Below are positions 24,401 to 35,090 of a DNA stretch of 64,000 nucleotides, in pieces. Under the pieces are notes generated by a model. It was not told the origin of the DNA and ran no database searches. It saw only the letters and a list, made by a program, of their open reading frames with translations. The translations under genes were made by a program, and so were the position numbers. Numbering within the stretch: position 1 is the stretch's first letter; each line of letters begins with the position of its first letter. This stretch comes from Macrotis lagotis (Eukaryota; Chordata; Mammalia; Peramelemorphia; Peramelidae): positions 246,522,116 through 246,586,115 of the forward strand of contig NC_133661.1 in the NCBI RefSeq assembly GCF_037893015.1, read 5' to 3'.

Positions 24401-26372
24401 TCAGTAGAATAAAGATTCCTTTAAGGACAGAAAGAACAGACTAACATATGGCCCTCCAGAGTCATTTTTCTTCCATGTTCCTCACCTGTTTGACCAACAC
24501 GTTCTTCATGACAACCATGGAAGACAGAGCTGGAAAGGAATTACTTGCTATTGTTGAGTTCTGTCGGAGCCCATCTTCTCCATGCCAACCCAGGGTGTTC
24601 AGCATATCCTCTGAGTCCATTTGCTCTGCAGAACTTAAGCACTCTGAGCTTCCATCTGATACCCAGAAAAGTCAGAAAAATAGTTAATTAAGTCTGCAGC
24701 CACTGGACAACTTGCCTTCTACCTTAGAATGCTAGCTTACCATACCTTATTCAATGGTTACTAGGTTTGGTGATGAGGAGCTCATACTAAAATGAAGGTT
24801 CCCTGATGACCATTTGGCAGTTAATGAGTGAAATGAGCTGAATGAGTGAATTCCAACCAGATTCTTCTAGAAAGGGATTCATATTTAGAAAGAACACAAA
24901 ATGAATCGCAATGAAAATCTCAACAGGGGATTTCCAATATGTGAAATCAGCCCATTTAAGCTAGGTTTAAAAACTATAAGAAAAATTTGCATGCTCTTTA
25001 AACCTGTCCAGTTTAGGACCCTAATAATATAAAGGCACAAAAACTGAATTCCTAATATAAAAGACACAAAAACTGAAGAGAAAAATGAAAATTATTCTGA
25101 GTCTATTTTAATTGGAATTATACAGCAGTATCTCAATTTTGTTTTATTTTTTAATTTTGTTAACCTTGGTAATATTTTGATCTTTAAATAATTTTTTATT
25201 ATTAACAATCAGCAACAAAACATTTCAATACAGTAAAAGAACAAGAATTTGTCATGAAATTCTCATATTAAAATCTATAAAATTTTGTTTTTAAATATAT
25301 AAACATATAAATGACATGCAAGTACCCATATATATGTACTTAACTATAAATAAAATTTAACAAGATAGTAACAAAAACTATTCTATAGGTTTGTGTTCCC
25401 CTTCTATATATTTTGTTTTCTTCTGTTACATTTTAAAAGCATATAGTATTAATCTGTTTTTAATGTGTTTATCTATCACCAGAATCTCCAAGAACACCCC
25501 AAAAACTATGAAGTTGAAAGAAAACAAAGATTAAGAACAAAGAATGTGTTGACTGTTCTAAAAGTTAATTTCTGGCAAACATATTATTTTGAAGTATCAC
25601 ACAGTAATTTTATTGAGTTGACTCCTTGATTGTTAAAGATTAACAATGTACAAAAGTGTTTTTCCTATAGGTCGATAGACTATTCATGTGGAGAAAACAG
25701 CTGAAACAACAGAAGCAGGAGTACTGAAATATATTTTTCCTCCAGCCACCTGCAACAGTGGGAAACATTTTGTTTAAAGCTCAGAGATCAAGACATAACT
25801 GGATGCTCTATCCTCCTGATATTGTAAACAGTTGCTCTGAATATAATATTACAGTGTGACATATGAATAATTATTTTTAAGCTTAGATATTTATCCTCTG
25901 TATAAGCATGCTTCATCCTAGTCAGATAAGAAAGTTTTAGTTTGGAAAAAAAACTGAACAGTAATAATGGATAGTTGGTTGTTCAGTCTTTGGTTGAGTC
26001 CAACTCTGTGATCCCATTAAAGGGTTTCTTAGCACAGAAACCGGAGTGGTTTAACATTTCCTTCTCCAATGCACTTTACAGATGAGGAAACTGACGCAAT
26101 CATGGTTATATGACTTGTCCAGGGTCCTGAGGAAAGATGTGAACTCCAGAAAATGAGTATTTCTCTGACACTCTATCTACTGGGCCATCTAACTGTCCCT
26201 TATAATGGATACCAGATAACAAAAAATATTTTTAACCTGAAAATCCAGAGTCCTTATCTGACTCAGCAGCTGCCATGCTGAAGTGATGAGCCATTTGTTT
26301 CCTCTCCATTACTTTGCCAAGTTTAGCCAATAGCCTTCTTGGGCTGCTTCTGGGTGGATCTTTTCTCTCCAT
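19094..26372 (-). CDS. CIPC: CIPC, CLOCK-interacting pacemaker, three coding exons
   Basis: CIPC is a vertebrate nuclear repressor of the circadian clock. It binds CLOCK, inhibits CLOCK-BMAL1 transcription and promotes CLOCK phosphorylation and turnover (known for the family). The coding sequence here joins 26372-26237, 24655-24486 and 19960-19094 on the minus strand, and every junction has GT/AG sites and keeps frame. The product is 390 residues; I recall about 399 in human. It opens with [20 protein letters not shown] and an acidic, serine-rich stretch. Residues 150-168 hold the conserved [19 protein letters not shown] block. The middle is a low-complexity Ser/Pro/Thr region. Residues about 307-357 ([20 protein letters not shown] onward) form the heptad-rich CLOCK-binding coiled coil, which is intact. 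No frameshift or premature stop was seen. The shorter length relative to human appears to come from a small gap just before the coiled coil. Identification is from recognised sequence, with no search run. Confidence 0.96.
20595..20765 (-). repeat. MIR
   Basis: Antisense MIR: GAAGGGACCTCTGAGGTCAT, GAGGAAACTGAGAATACG, TGATTTGCCCAAGGTTAC. Confidence 0.75.
21018..21262 (+). repeat. MIR/MAR-type SINE
   Basis: CAGCTAAGATGCAAAGTGGA, GATCTGAGTTCAAAACTGAT and GGGCAAGTCCCATAT show a diverged sense copy. Confidence 0.65.
21362..21426. repeat. (CA)n microsatellite
   Basis: About 30 CA units with one CAGA interruption near the end, in a CIPC intron. Confidence 0.98.
22385..22480 (-). repeat. MIR remnant
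   Basis: CATTTCACAGATAAGGAAAC and GATTTTGTCAAGG keep the MIR central pattern on the minus strand. Confidence 0.55.
24257..24340. repeat. compound (TG)n(CT)n(CA)n tract
   Basis: Adjacent TG, CT, CA and TA-rich tracts. The TG and CA arms are complementary and could pair. Confidence 0.9.
24486..24655 (-). CDS. CIPC: CIPC second coding exon
   Basis: 170 bases encode residues 46 (last two bases) to 102, beginning [19 protein letters not shown] and ending [11 protein letters not shown]. The acceptor AG is at 24657-24656 and the donor GTGAGG follows at 24485. The intron after it is phase 0. Splicing to the exon ending at 26237 restores the aspartate codon (G+AT), which supports both boundaries. 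Confidence 0.95.
24656..26236 (-). other. CIPC: CIPC intron between coding exons 1 and 2
   Basis: A phase-1 intron of 1.58 kb, mostly AT-rich unique sequence. A long-form SINE occupies 25976-26200. Confidence 0.9.
25976..26200 (-). repeat. long-form marsupial SINE
   Basis: TTGTTCAGTCTTTGGTTGAG, ACAGATGAGGAAACTGACGC and CTCTATCTACTGGGCCATC. Antisense on the plus strand, so it lies in the sense direction of the CIPC transcript's complement. Confidence 0.82.
26237..26372 (-). CDS. CIPC: CIPC first coding exon
   Basis: This exon encodes residues 1-45 plus the first base of codon 46. The ATG at 26372-26370 starts the MERK sequence typical of CIPC. The exon ends in CAG followed by the donor GTTAAA (intron starts at 26236), so the next intron is phase 1. 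Upstream, a TCATAG acceptor at 26424-26423 would give about 50 bases of 5' UTR in this exon. A second in-frame Met (residue 22, [10 protein letters not shown]) exists, but the first matches the family start. Confidence 0.95.
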
Positions 26373-27439
26373 AGTCTCACTGTATGAGCAGATTCAAAAA
26401 GACTCTTTCCATCTGGACAATCCTATGATGACAATTAAATAAGAAGTCATTAATCCTTAGGAGCTGAAGAAAGCAACTTCACCGGTGAAAAGCAAATCAC
26501 TCATACACAGAGACTAACCCCTCTATCTTCTGTTATGTCTTCTCACCAGCCTCAGTGGACAAAACCTTAAGGTATGGTAAAATAATGTCCCCCTCAGCTT
26601 CAAATATATAGTCTTAGTTTCATTTCCAAGTTGAAGCATAATCAATTGAAAGCTTTGCTTGTCTTTAAGAAAAATATTTTACTAGACTTTCTAGAAGAGA
26701 TAATAATTTATCAATTTACTTTTAATATATCTGAACTGAAATTGATGTTTTTGGACCAGTTCCTCCTTCAATGTACAAAAATTAAGGTCTCACGGGTTAG
26801 CACGGATGACCTTCCATAGTGTCCTGACTTTCCCTTAATATTATAAAACTCTCTCAGTACTTTGTCCAAACCACTTGCAAACTACCCCAAAGGTAAAGAT
26901 GTTCCAGTTCATTCTGGCAGTTTTTAGACTTACAGGTAGTTTTCACAAAAGATCCAAATAGGTCAGTGAGGCATAAAGAAATTGGACTTTATTACAGAAC
27001 AGTTCTAATTTGTACAAAGAAAATATAAGTTCTAGATTGGGGCAGGGGAAAAGGTAAAGAAATGTTTATTTGGTGGACTCAAGTTTAGGGGCTTTAGGCA
27101 GAAAGAGGAAAAGGGAAGGGGCAAGGAGGAGCAGTGAATATCCAGTTGCTTCACTGACTCAATGTCACTCCTAGCTGGTCAAGACATTTTACTCAAGTGC
27201 TATTTATGTGGATTATTGCTTAGATGTGTCTAATGAATGTCAAAGGCAAAGCCCCTACAAGCCTGGGACATAAAAGTTTCCAGAAGGGGACTCAAAGAGA
27301 GGGTGTTAGGTGAGAGGAAGAAGAGATGGAGTGCAGAGCAGAATGCTTACTTAATAAGTCCCAAGAAAAGTTGTGGACTCTTATAAAATATATAGAAGAT
27401 ATAAGTTTTGGAGTGATCATAGTAAATTGAATAACAGGA

Positions 27440-27620
27440 AACTAATAGTAACATTTTTATTTGTATAGAATTTTGTGGTTTACACAGTACTTTCACACAA
27501 ATCATTTCATGACAACCTTAAAGAATATGCAGAGGATGATTATTAGCCAATTTTTGCCTATTAAAATACCTGGATCTCTGAAAAGTAAGGAATGTGGTCA
27601 AGTTCACAAAGCTAGACAGT
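27440..27620 (-). repeat. MIR/MAR remnant
   Basis: GTGGTTTACACAGTACTTTC with ATCATTTCATGACAACC and a GTCAAGTTCACAAAGCTAG end is a diverged CORE-SINE copy. Confidence 0.5.
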
Positions 27621-28119
27621 ATTGTAAAGCTTGGCACCAAAAGCCAAACTGTTAAATGCTGAAATGGGTCACAAAGCTAATCACACAATTTACAGACAGT
27701 GGAAGCTACGATTTCTTCAGATTTAGCTCTTTCAAAAAAGTTCTTTTAGAAAACACTAAATGGGTACTACAAGGTTGGTATTAAGGAGCACACAAAATAA
27801 AAAACCCAAGTACTTAGAGCAGCACTTAAGAAAAAAAGTAATAATAAATAAGTTTGAGTCTGATTTCCCCCAATCCTTGTGATATTTTAAATGAATAACT
27901 CATTTACTACTTTATTCTATGAGATTTATGGATATTTGTTTCATTGTTAGGGTCAACACTTTTGTTTTCTTATCTTCTTAAATGACCTGACGTTACCCAA
28001 TTATTCATAGGAGACAATTACTGTTTGAATGAAAACTGAGTTTTTTAACTAGGTCAATTATCAATTGATTGTATATCATAAATTATTATATCTGTTCCAA
28101 AATTGAGTCTAGTAGTTGG

Positions 28120-28380
28120 GGAATCAGTCACTAGCAACTGGAGGATTATGAAAGACTTCATGGAGGAGGGAGTGCTTGAGCTCAATCTTGAAGGAAACAA
28201 TATATTCTGAGATAAATAGTCTGAGCCTTCCAGGCATGGGAGATGGCCAAAGCAAATGTACAGATACTACAGCAGCAATGCCAATAGCTGGAAAACACAA
28301 ACAATTAATAAAGAAGCAGTGGGAGGGTCCAAACTAGAATCTTAAAAATGTTTAAAGTTTGCCCAACTTTTCAGTTTGAG
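28120..28380 (+). repeat. L2 3' remnant
   Basis: TGAAAGACTTCATGGAGGAG, GAGCTCAATCTTGAAGGAA and GGCATGGGAGATGGCCAAAG are typical L2 phrases. Confidence 0.65.
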
Positions 28381-29010
28381 TAGAGGACACCAAGCTCAGC
28401 CAGTCTGAATGAGAACAGATTCCACATAGAATGCAAGTTATTTAGTAAAACATTCAATTGATTAAAGAATGTAGACTTCTTTACACAATTCAGTTCTAAT
28501 TACCAGAAACCCCTACACTGACTACACATTTATTAATTAAATCTCTTACATCAAAGTGAGCAAAATGTGATCTCTGTACTGGATATGAACCTTGACAGTT
28601 TGGATAACCCAGACATAACAGGGGACTAAAATATATAAGTGTATCCCTAAATGAATCAGGGCCTTTTGGGGTGAAATGCAAAAAAATGTATACTTTTAAA
28701 TTTTCTTGTTAAGAATCTTGTTATCCTTAGGAAATTAATTGTAGGCCTCTTCAAAATGGAAACAGATGTGACCCAGGAATGGTAATTCAGACTAATACAA
28801 GGATGAAAATGAAGAACTGATATTAGAAAAGTAGTTTTTTATTCCAAATTTGTAATTAAGTGGACAATCAGCTGAGCTACAGACTAACAAATGGGATTTG
28901 ATTCTGCCACATAAAAATGGGTAGAACAAACCTGATTGTGAAATCACAGACAGATTTCCATATCCTAGATTTGGTGCTGGAATGGACTTTAGAAGTCATT
29001 AATTTTACAG

Positions 29011-29235
29011 AAGGGCAACTAGGTAGCACAGTGGAAGAATGCAGGATTTAAGAGTCAGGAGGATCTGAGTTCAAATACTACCCAGGATACTTACTGGGTG
29101 TATGGGTCTAGGCAAGTCACTTAGCTTTTTGATGACAGTTTTTTCATCTGTAAAATGGGAAAATAGCAATTACTGCCTAGGGTTGTTGTGGGAACCAATT
29201 CAGTTAATTCTTATAAAATGTTTTGCAAACCATAA
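29011..29235 (+). repeat. MIR/MAR-type SINE
   Basis: GGGCAACTAGGTAGCACAGT, AGTCAGGAGGATCTGAGTTC and TTCATCTGTAAAATGGGAAA. Confidence 0.75.
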
Positions 29236-29269
29236 GATTTATATATAAATGCTAGCTATCCTAATAATT

Positions 29270-29735
29270 GCAGATGAGAAAAATGAAGCAAGGAAGCATT
29301 AAGTGACTTGCTCAGTATCGACTAGTCAGCTAGGAAATGTTGATAACAGAATTTGACCCTGGGTATCCCTGACTCCAAGCCTAGCACTAAACCTACTTTA
29401 CCAAGAAGCTTCTTCAAGTAAGATTTGAAACCAGTGCTCTTTCCACTATACTTCCATGTCTGTATAATATCTACTGATATCAGAACATCTATGAGTTTTT
29501 TGTTGTTATTCCTGTTGTTGTTATTGTTTTATTCAGTGATTTCAGTTGTGTCCAAAGCTTTGTGGTGTCATTTGGAGTTTTCTTCTACAGTTTATTTTAC
29601 AGATGAGGAAACTGAGGCAAACAGGGTTAAATGATTTACCCAGGTCATACAGCCAGTAAATGTCTATGCTGGATTTGAGATGGGTCTTCCAGATTCCAAG
29701 TCCAGTGCTCTATCCACTGCACCATCTAGCTGCCT
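29270..29735 (-). repeat. two antisense SINEs (MIR-like, then long-form)
   Basis: 29270-29400 is a diverged CORE-SINE (GTGACTTGCTCAGTATCGAC). 29533-29735 is a long-form copy with ACAGATGAGGAAACTGAGGC and CTCTATCCACTGCACCATC. Confidence 0.75.
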
Positions 29736-30769
29736 GAGACATCTGTGATAGTCAGAAATAAAAAATTCACAATATATATTTAGCATGGTGAACAGAGGCA
29801 TTTTTATATGTAAACCTCTACTTTAAAGTTCTTTTTTCTAGAGAATGGAAATCTTTAAAGTCCAATAAGGATCAAGTGAGACAAGACTGAAAGGGTACAT
29901 AATTTTTTTTTTTTTAGTAGAATGAGACACATTCTTTTCAGTGGTGATGATAAGGAAAATTAACCACTGAACAAAAAGACTTCACTTAATAAATAGAACC
30001 ATATGAAGCACTCAACATGAGAGAACAGACTGATGGCATTTATTTAAAAATGATCTCAGATTGAAAGCTAGACAAAATGGCAAAATATCAAAACCTTAAG
30101 TAGTTGTGTTGCTCTTCTCCTTTCTAAATTAAGTGCAAATTTAAATGGTCATTGGCAAACTAGAGATTGAGAATTCATTGCTCAACTCTTTGCCTCTAAG
30201 TCATCTGTTCATTTCTGGCACAAGCTGATAGTGACTAAAATTACTTTAGATGTCTAAAGTCCTTCTGTGCAAGGTATTAAGGTTATTTCTCTAGAATCTT
30301 ACTAGGATTTGAACTTAACCAAAACAAGCTGTCACAACTGGCACTAATTCAGATTTTTCTTAGTATAAATATTACAGTTCTTGAGGATTCCTGGAGTACA
30401 AAGATCACACAAAAGGGCAAAATAATAATAAATAATTTGTATTATGTTTTTTATTAACAATATTCACATCCATTCACATATTGCAATTTTTAAACTATGT
30501 CTTATAAATACGATTGTTTCAGCATAATCAACGAAGTAATAAACATCCATTCCCAATCCATTGTCCTCCTGAAGCTATTTAGAACACCTATAAGTAATTC
30601 AAAGGTTCACAGAATCAAAGGTTCTACATCTCCAAATAAAGGATAAATAAGATTTATCTCAGATTTTGCCAGCCTTGCTTTCCAAAGATATAATCTGCCC
30701 TCTCTTTTCCAAGACAGAAACTAGAAAATAACTGATCTGAGGTGAAAATCTGGGTGTTAGTCACAAGAT

Positions 30770-30915
30770 CACAGATTGATAGTTGAAGGAATTTCAGAGG
30801 CCACTGTCATTTTACAGATAAGGAATCTGAGGCACGGAGGTTAAATGACTTGCTCTATGAGTATCTGAAGCAGGATTTGAAGTTAGGCTTCCTTAATAGC
30901 TCACTGTGGTATACA
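30770..30915 (-). repeat. MIR remnant
   Basis: TTTTACAGATAAGGAATCTG and GGTTAAATGACTTGCTC on the minus strand in the CIPC 5' intron. Confidence 0.6.
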
Positions 30916-31027
30916 CATGCTGGTGAGGCAAACCAACCAGGCAAGTTAATAGGACGTAGGGTATTATTCTAATCTAAAAATATTTATCTGTGCCTTGAAA
31001 ATCCCTAATCAGCTGAAGCAGTAATCC

Positions 31028-31175
31028 CCTATGAAGCTGGGCTAAAGAAGAAAGGAGAAGGAAGGAAGGAAGGAGAGAAAGACAGAGAGAAAGGGAGAGA
31101 GAAAGAGAAGAGAGATAAAGAAATAAAGGAAGGAAATAAAGGAAAAGAAAGGAAGGAAGAAAAAGAAAGAAGACC
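31028..31175. repeat. purine-rich GA/GGAA tract
   Basis: About 150 bases almost entirely A and G on the plus strand (AAGGAAGGAAGGAAGG, AGAGAGAAAG motifs), about 0.9 kb downstream of the CpG island within CIPC intron 1. Such tracts can form triplex-type structures. Confidence 0.9.
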
Positions 31176-31312
31176 AAGTATAAGTGGAATGGGTCTGTAA
31201 TAGTTTCAGTTTGCTAACCTTTGCTTGAAATCTTTCATTAAGAAATGAATTTATTTTTAAAAAGTAACATCTATATGTAACTGAGAAGTTAAGAACTGGG
31301 TAAGACAGAATA

Positions 31313-31337
31313 TATATACATATATATATATATATAG
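31313..31337. repeat. (TA)n microsatellite
   Basis: A short imperfect ATATAT tract. Confidence 0.9.
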
Positions 31338-32531
31338 GATGAAATATAACTCTTTACAATAAAAATATAGAATAAATATAGATACAATTTAAAGTAATAA
31401 TTTATTCTGAGTTTATTCTTTATCTTGAATTTTCTAAAGCATGATTATAGATCAATATTAGTGAACAGGGGAGAAAGTGCTTCAACTTCCAACACTTATT
31501 ATTCCATTTCATATCCATTTACAGTCCTCTGCCTGACCAATCCCTATGCCACTTTGGGATGGATACACTTTAATCCACTGAATTTTGTAGGCTTGGTACA
31601 ATTCATCAGCTCACTTCGCTGTTTGCCCTTCAGAAAAGAGGATGGATGGCAGAATTTCACTTTGATTCCCCATCTGCTATTACAAGAAGCATGTCAGCGA
31701 CAATGACCACCTACCCATTCCCATCAGCCCACATTTCATCTGTGCAATTCAGTACCCACCAGCCTGGCAGCTCAGCGGGGCAGAGCAGGGCCAAACCTCG
31801 GGTACTGTACTGTGACTGGCAAGCTACCAGCCCAGGGCAAACACCCAAACGGCACATACTGCAAGGGTGTTTCGAACAACAACAAACAGGCTTTCTCAGA
31901 CCCCGCACCCCAAGCAGCCGAAAGCACATTCCCCTCATGCCATCCTCTCTGCTATTCATTCACTTCCCCCAGCCCCTCCGTGCCACCTCCTCGTCCACCT
32001 GGTGCATTTCCACGCCTCCCTTGGCCTCGCCCCTCGGTGGCCCACCGCACACACACCCGTAGCCCCGATTGTCTCCCTGTCCCTTCCGGGTCGGTGCCGC
32101 CCCCCCCTTCCCCTCCTGCCCTCACCTCCCCTTCCCCACCTGCTGTCACCTGTCCTCTCTCCAGGCGCGGGCACGGGGTCTGGAGGAGCAGGTGTCCGGA
32201 GGCCCCCGGGCCTCTTCCTCCGCGGCTGGCCGTGCCGCCTCGCCCGGCGCCGCCGCTGCCCGCCAGCTCCTCCGCGGGGTCCCCGCGCCCCCCGCGCCTC
32301 ACCTTTCCCTCCGCCCTTCCAGGGACGCTCCCACCGCCTGGCTCTGACAGGTGCACGCGGGCGGAGGCGGGCGCGCCGACGTGCCCCGGGTCGCCCGGGT
32401 CGGGCTTGGCTCCCCATTCCGGGCGCCCCAGCCCTGCCGCCCCTCCCCCACCCCGGTCCCCGCCCCGGCTCCGGCCGCCCACCCCGGCTTTGCCCCTTCC
32501 GGCCCGCCGGGCCTCCTCCGCCGCCTCTCAC

Positions 32532-32680
32532 CTGGGGCAGGGGTCGCTACTCCAGGAGCGGGCAGGCGGCCGGGCGGCGCACGCGCGAACCAGGCCCCGG
32601 GCACCATGACAACCCCCGCCCTCGCCGCTGTCGTCATCCCGGCGGGGAGCTCCCCGCCCCGCCTGCCCCGTGACACGTGA
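32532..32680 (-). other. CIPC: predicted CIPC non-coding first exon
   Basis: Inside the CpG island, the minus strand shows a consensus donor, CCCCAG|GTGAGAGG, with the last exon base at 32532. It is the best minus-strand donor in the island; a second good one lies near 32300 (AAAG|GTGAGG). The exon's 5' end cannot be read from sequence, and 32680 is only a placeholder close to the proximal E-box. The exon is non-coding because the recognised CIPC ATG lies in the next exon. Confidence 0.4.
32674..32679. promoter_or_regulatory. canonical E-box CACGTG (proximal)
   Basis: A perfect palindromic CACGTG within GACACGTGAC, the extended USF/CLOCK-BMAL1 type. It sits about 140 bases upstream of the predicted first-exon donor of CIPC. 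Family knowledge: CIPC transcripts cycle, and CACGTG E-boxes mediate CLOCK-BMAL1 activation. Occupancy here is inference. Confidence 0.6.
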
Positions 32681-32814
32681 CCCCGCGAAGCCGCCTTCCG
32701 CTCTCCCAGACCCGCCCATTCGCGAGCATCCCGCGCCGCCTCCACCGGAAACAGCTGCGTCCCCGGGGTCCACCTCGCCCCACCCCCCACCAGCGCGGGA
32801 GGGGCGGCCTCCGG

Positions 32815-32820
32815 CACGTG
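32815..32820. promoter_or_regulatory. canonical E-box CACGTG (distal)
   Basis: A second perfect CACGTG, in GGCACGTGCG, 141 bases from the first and inside the same CpG island. Its flanks contain CpG, which also fits MYC/MAX or USF. Two such sites in one promoter suggest clock control, but binding cannot be shown from sequence. Confidence 0.55.
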
Positions 32821-32930
32821 CGAGGCAGCGTTTCACTCCCGCAGAGTCTCTCTCTCCCGCTGGGCGGGCACCTCTATGGTTCAAGGGAACCCGGCGGGGG
32901 CGGGGCGGGCGCCACTCGCCTTTGACCTCC

Positions 32931-32945
32931 GCATGCGCAGTGCGC
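32931..32945. promoter_or_regulatory. NRF1-like site
   Basis: GCATGCGCAGTGCGC contains the GCATGCGCA core of NRF1 sites, common in CpG-island promoters. An E2F-like TTTTCCCGCC follows within a few bases. It lies at the outer edge of the island, on the side away from CIPC. Confidence 0.5.
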
Positions 32946-32960
32946 TTTTCCCGCCGTCTT

Positions 32961-34480
32961 GTAAGGGAGAGCTTAAGTATGGGGGAAAGTTGAGTAGAAA
33001 CTTTATCAAGCGTGAAGGAACGTTTGGGTCCTTGGACGTTGGAGCCACAAAAAAACGAAAAAAAAAAGAAAAAGGAATTTTGAGCCCATGCCCAGAGTTT
33101 TGCAGATTCATACCGATTGGGGCAGGGACTGATTTGGGAAATTTTTTTTTAAGTTAAAAAAAGCACAGAGGAAAGGCAAAGGTGAAATGTGGCAAGGTGT
33201 GTAGAGGCCTGGGCGGGAGCAGCAAGGAGGCCCAGCTCGGAGCTCTCTTGTCTGAGGCTGCTGGACGACAGGGAAAGTGGTTTTGAGAGAGAGGTTTCTG
33301 CCTCTTTCGGGTCCATTCCGCAAGCAGCGAGGGGAATTGTGTTCTCTTGGGGGAAAATCTTAATGCGAGATGGAATTACTTTTGTGTGGGACAAATGCCA
33401 CTTAAATAATTTAGGAGATCTCTCAAGGTATGAAGAGAAAGCTTTATTCATTTCTCAAGGAACAGGGCCACAATCAGTTACAGAGATTGAAGCCAAAGCA
33501 AAAGGCCCAAGAGTCACATTTATCCTAACTGGATTCCCAGCCCCCACCGACCCGCCCTCGTTAATGAGGAATGTGGTTTTACAATCTAGACCCGAAAACT
33601 AATCTAGGGGAAAAGAGCATAACATTCAAACCGAAACCAGATTTATCTCTTCAGCCCCAGGGACTGAATGGTCATCAGAATTACAGATAAGGTGAGGCCG
33701 GTTGACCCTTCACCAGTATCCCAGAGGTTGCTTTGTCAAGGGAGGACGGACATATAGTTAACTATTCTCCAATCTACAATATTCTACTGAAGACATCTCA
33801 GACTTTATCCCACTCACTTTGATAGAGGTAATTCCCCAGGGAGGTCAGCGCCTTTACAATAGACTGGGCTGCTTCGAGCCTTGAGAGGTTTGGTTTTATG
33901 CTCCGGGTTACTCAGCCAGTGTATCAGAGGCACGACTAGAACCCAAGACTCTGTGGCCTCAAACTGGCCCTCTGTGAGCTATGATAAGTAGCTTCTTATT
34001 GCTGTAGAATGAATGAATGATGTCCAATGGAGAATTATTGCAGAATGAAGAGGAACACTAGCGGCTGGGAGGAAAAGGTTCCCAGGAGGATTGACTTAAG
34101 CGTTGAAGCTTGGGGCCTCATCTTTCCTAGTTCAAATCTGGCCTGGGCCACTTACTGACTGGGCAAGTCATTTAATCCTCAGTGTGTAAAATGACACAGT
34201 AGATAGAGAGTTCAAACCCAGCCTCACTTAAGCCCAGCCTTGGTCTTAACCCCATTGCCTTGGTTCAAGGGAACCCTCTAAAATGAGCTAGAGAAAGAAA
34301 TATCAAACTATCCCACTGTCTTTGACAAGAAGATCCCAAATGGGGTCTCAAAGAGCCAGATGCAATGGAACTCCCACAAAGATTCTAAAGCACAAGTGAG
34401 GAGGTAATGCTTTCTTTCCAAGTATGTGGAATAGCTTATGCAAAGACCCAGGGGAAACTGAAAATAGTAATAATTATGAT
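32961..34480. other. sequence upstream of the CpG island
   Basis: No gene recognised. 33189-33602 is open on the plus strand for 137 codons but matches no family I know. 33875-33960 is a MIR-like remnant (minus), and 34130-34265 has broken SINE pieces (TTCAAATCTGGCCTGGGCCA). A divergent non-coding transcript from the island is possible but unproven. Confidence 0.4.
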
Positions 34481-34484
34481 AATA

Positions 34485-34730
34485 ATTATAACCCACATAT
34501 ACAGAATGCTTTGAGGTTTGCAAAATGCTTTCCAATTATCTCACTTTATACTCACAACAATCCTTAAAGGTAAAACCTGGTATGATCCCCATTTTGCACA
34601 TGAGGAAATTGAGGAAAGCAAGATTTAGTGACCAGATAAATGAATGACTAGTAAATGAAATCAAATTTGAACTCAGGTCTTCCTGACCTAAGATCCAGCC
34701 CAGTATCCACTTTATCACCTGGTTTCCAGT
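34485..34730 (-). repeat. MIR/MAR-type CORE-SINE
   Basis: GGTTTGCAAAATGCTTTCC, ATTTTGCACATGAGGAAATT and CAAATTTGAACTCAGGTCTT identify an antisense copy. Confidence 0.72.
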
Positions 34731-34734
34731 TTGG

Positions 34735-35090
34735 CCAGTTTAACTGGAATGTAGTATAAAGAACCAGTCTGTGAAGAAGAGTAATTGTATAGTAATCCTG
34801 GAGAGTCAGGTCAGAGCCAAACTGTGAAGATCTTTAAATACCAATCAGAGGAATGTGTAACTTAAACTAAAGACAAGAGAAAGTAACTGGAGTTTCGCAG
34901 AAGAGACAAGTGACATTATCAGGCCTGTGCTTAGGATGGTCACTTTGGTAGCTGAATAAAGAATGAATTACCAAGGGAAAATACAAGACAGACTAATTTG
35001 GAAGGAGGCTTTTGTACTAGTCCATGTTGAGAGACTGAACTAGGGCGTTGCCTATGTGAATGTAGACAAGGGAATAGATACAAGATATAA
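34735..35090 (+). repeat. L2 3' remnant
   Basis: CAGGTCAGAGCCAAACTGTG, AGGATGGTCACTTTGGTAGC and GGAAGGAGGCTTTTGTACTA are L2 3'-region phrases. Confidence 0.7.

Larger units (their letters stand above)
19961..24485 (-). other. CIPC: CIPC intron between coding exons 2 and 3
   Basis: A phase-0 intron of 4.5 kb. It holds a MIR copy (20595-20765, minus), a MIR/MAR-like SINE (21018-21262, plus), a long (CA)n at 21362-21426, another MIR (22385-22480, minus) and a mixed TG/CT/CA/TA tract at 24257-24340. No other exon was recognised. Confidence 0.85.
26423..32531 (-). other. CIPC: probable CIPC intron 1, within the 5' UTR
   Basis: The predicted intron runs from the CAG/GTGAGAGG donor at 32531 to the TCATAG acceptor at 26424-26423. 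It is about 6.1 kb and separates the CpG-island promoter from the ATG exon. It contains MIR, L2 and SINE remnants (27.4, 28.1, 29.0-29.7 and 30.8 kb), a purine-rich tract near 31.1 kb and a (TA)n tract at 31.3 kb. No further coding exon was recognised. Confidence 0.45.
32050..32960. promoter_or_regulatory. CpG island, CIPC promoter
   Basis: About 0.9 kb that is strongly GC-rich and dense in CpG, in an otherwise AT-rich, CpG-poor window. It lies upstream of the minus-strand CIPC gene at the expected place for its promoter. It has GC boxes (GGGGCGGGGC near 32897), two CACGTG E-boxes, an NRF1-like motif at 32931-32945 and an E2F-like TTTTCCCGCC just after it. No TATA box is obvious, as expected for an island promoter with dispersed starts. 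Confidence 0.85.

Noticed and set aside
31812..32817. Several overlapping open frames of 170-270 codons on both strands in the CpG island
   Set aside because: High GC removes stop codons in all frames. The translations are Pro/Arg/Ala/Gly-rich low complexity with no family resemblance and conflict with each other. They are by-products of the island.
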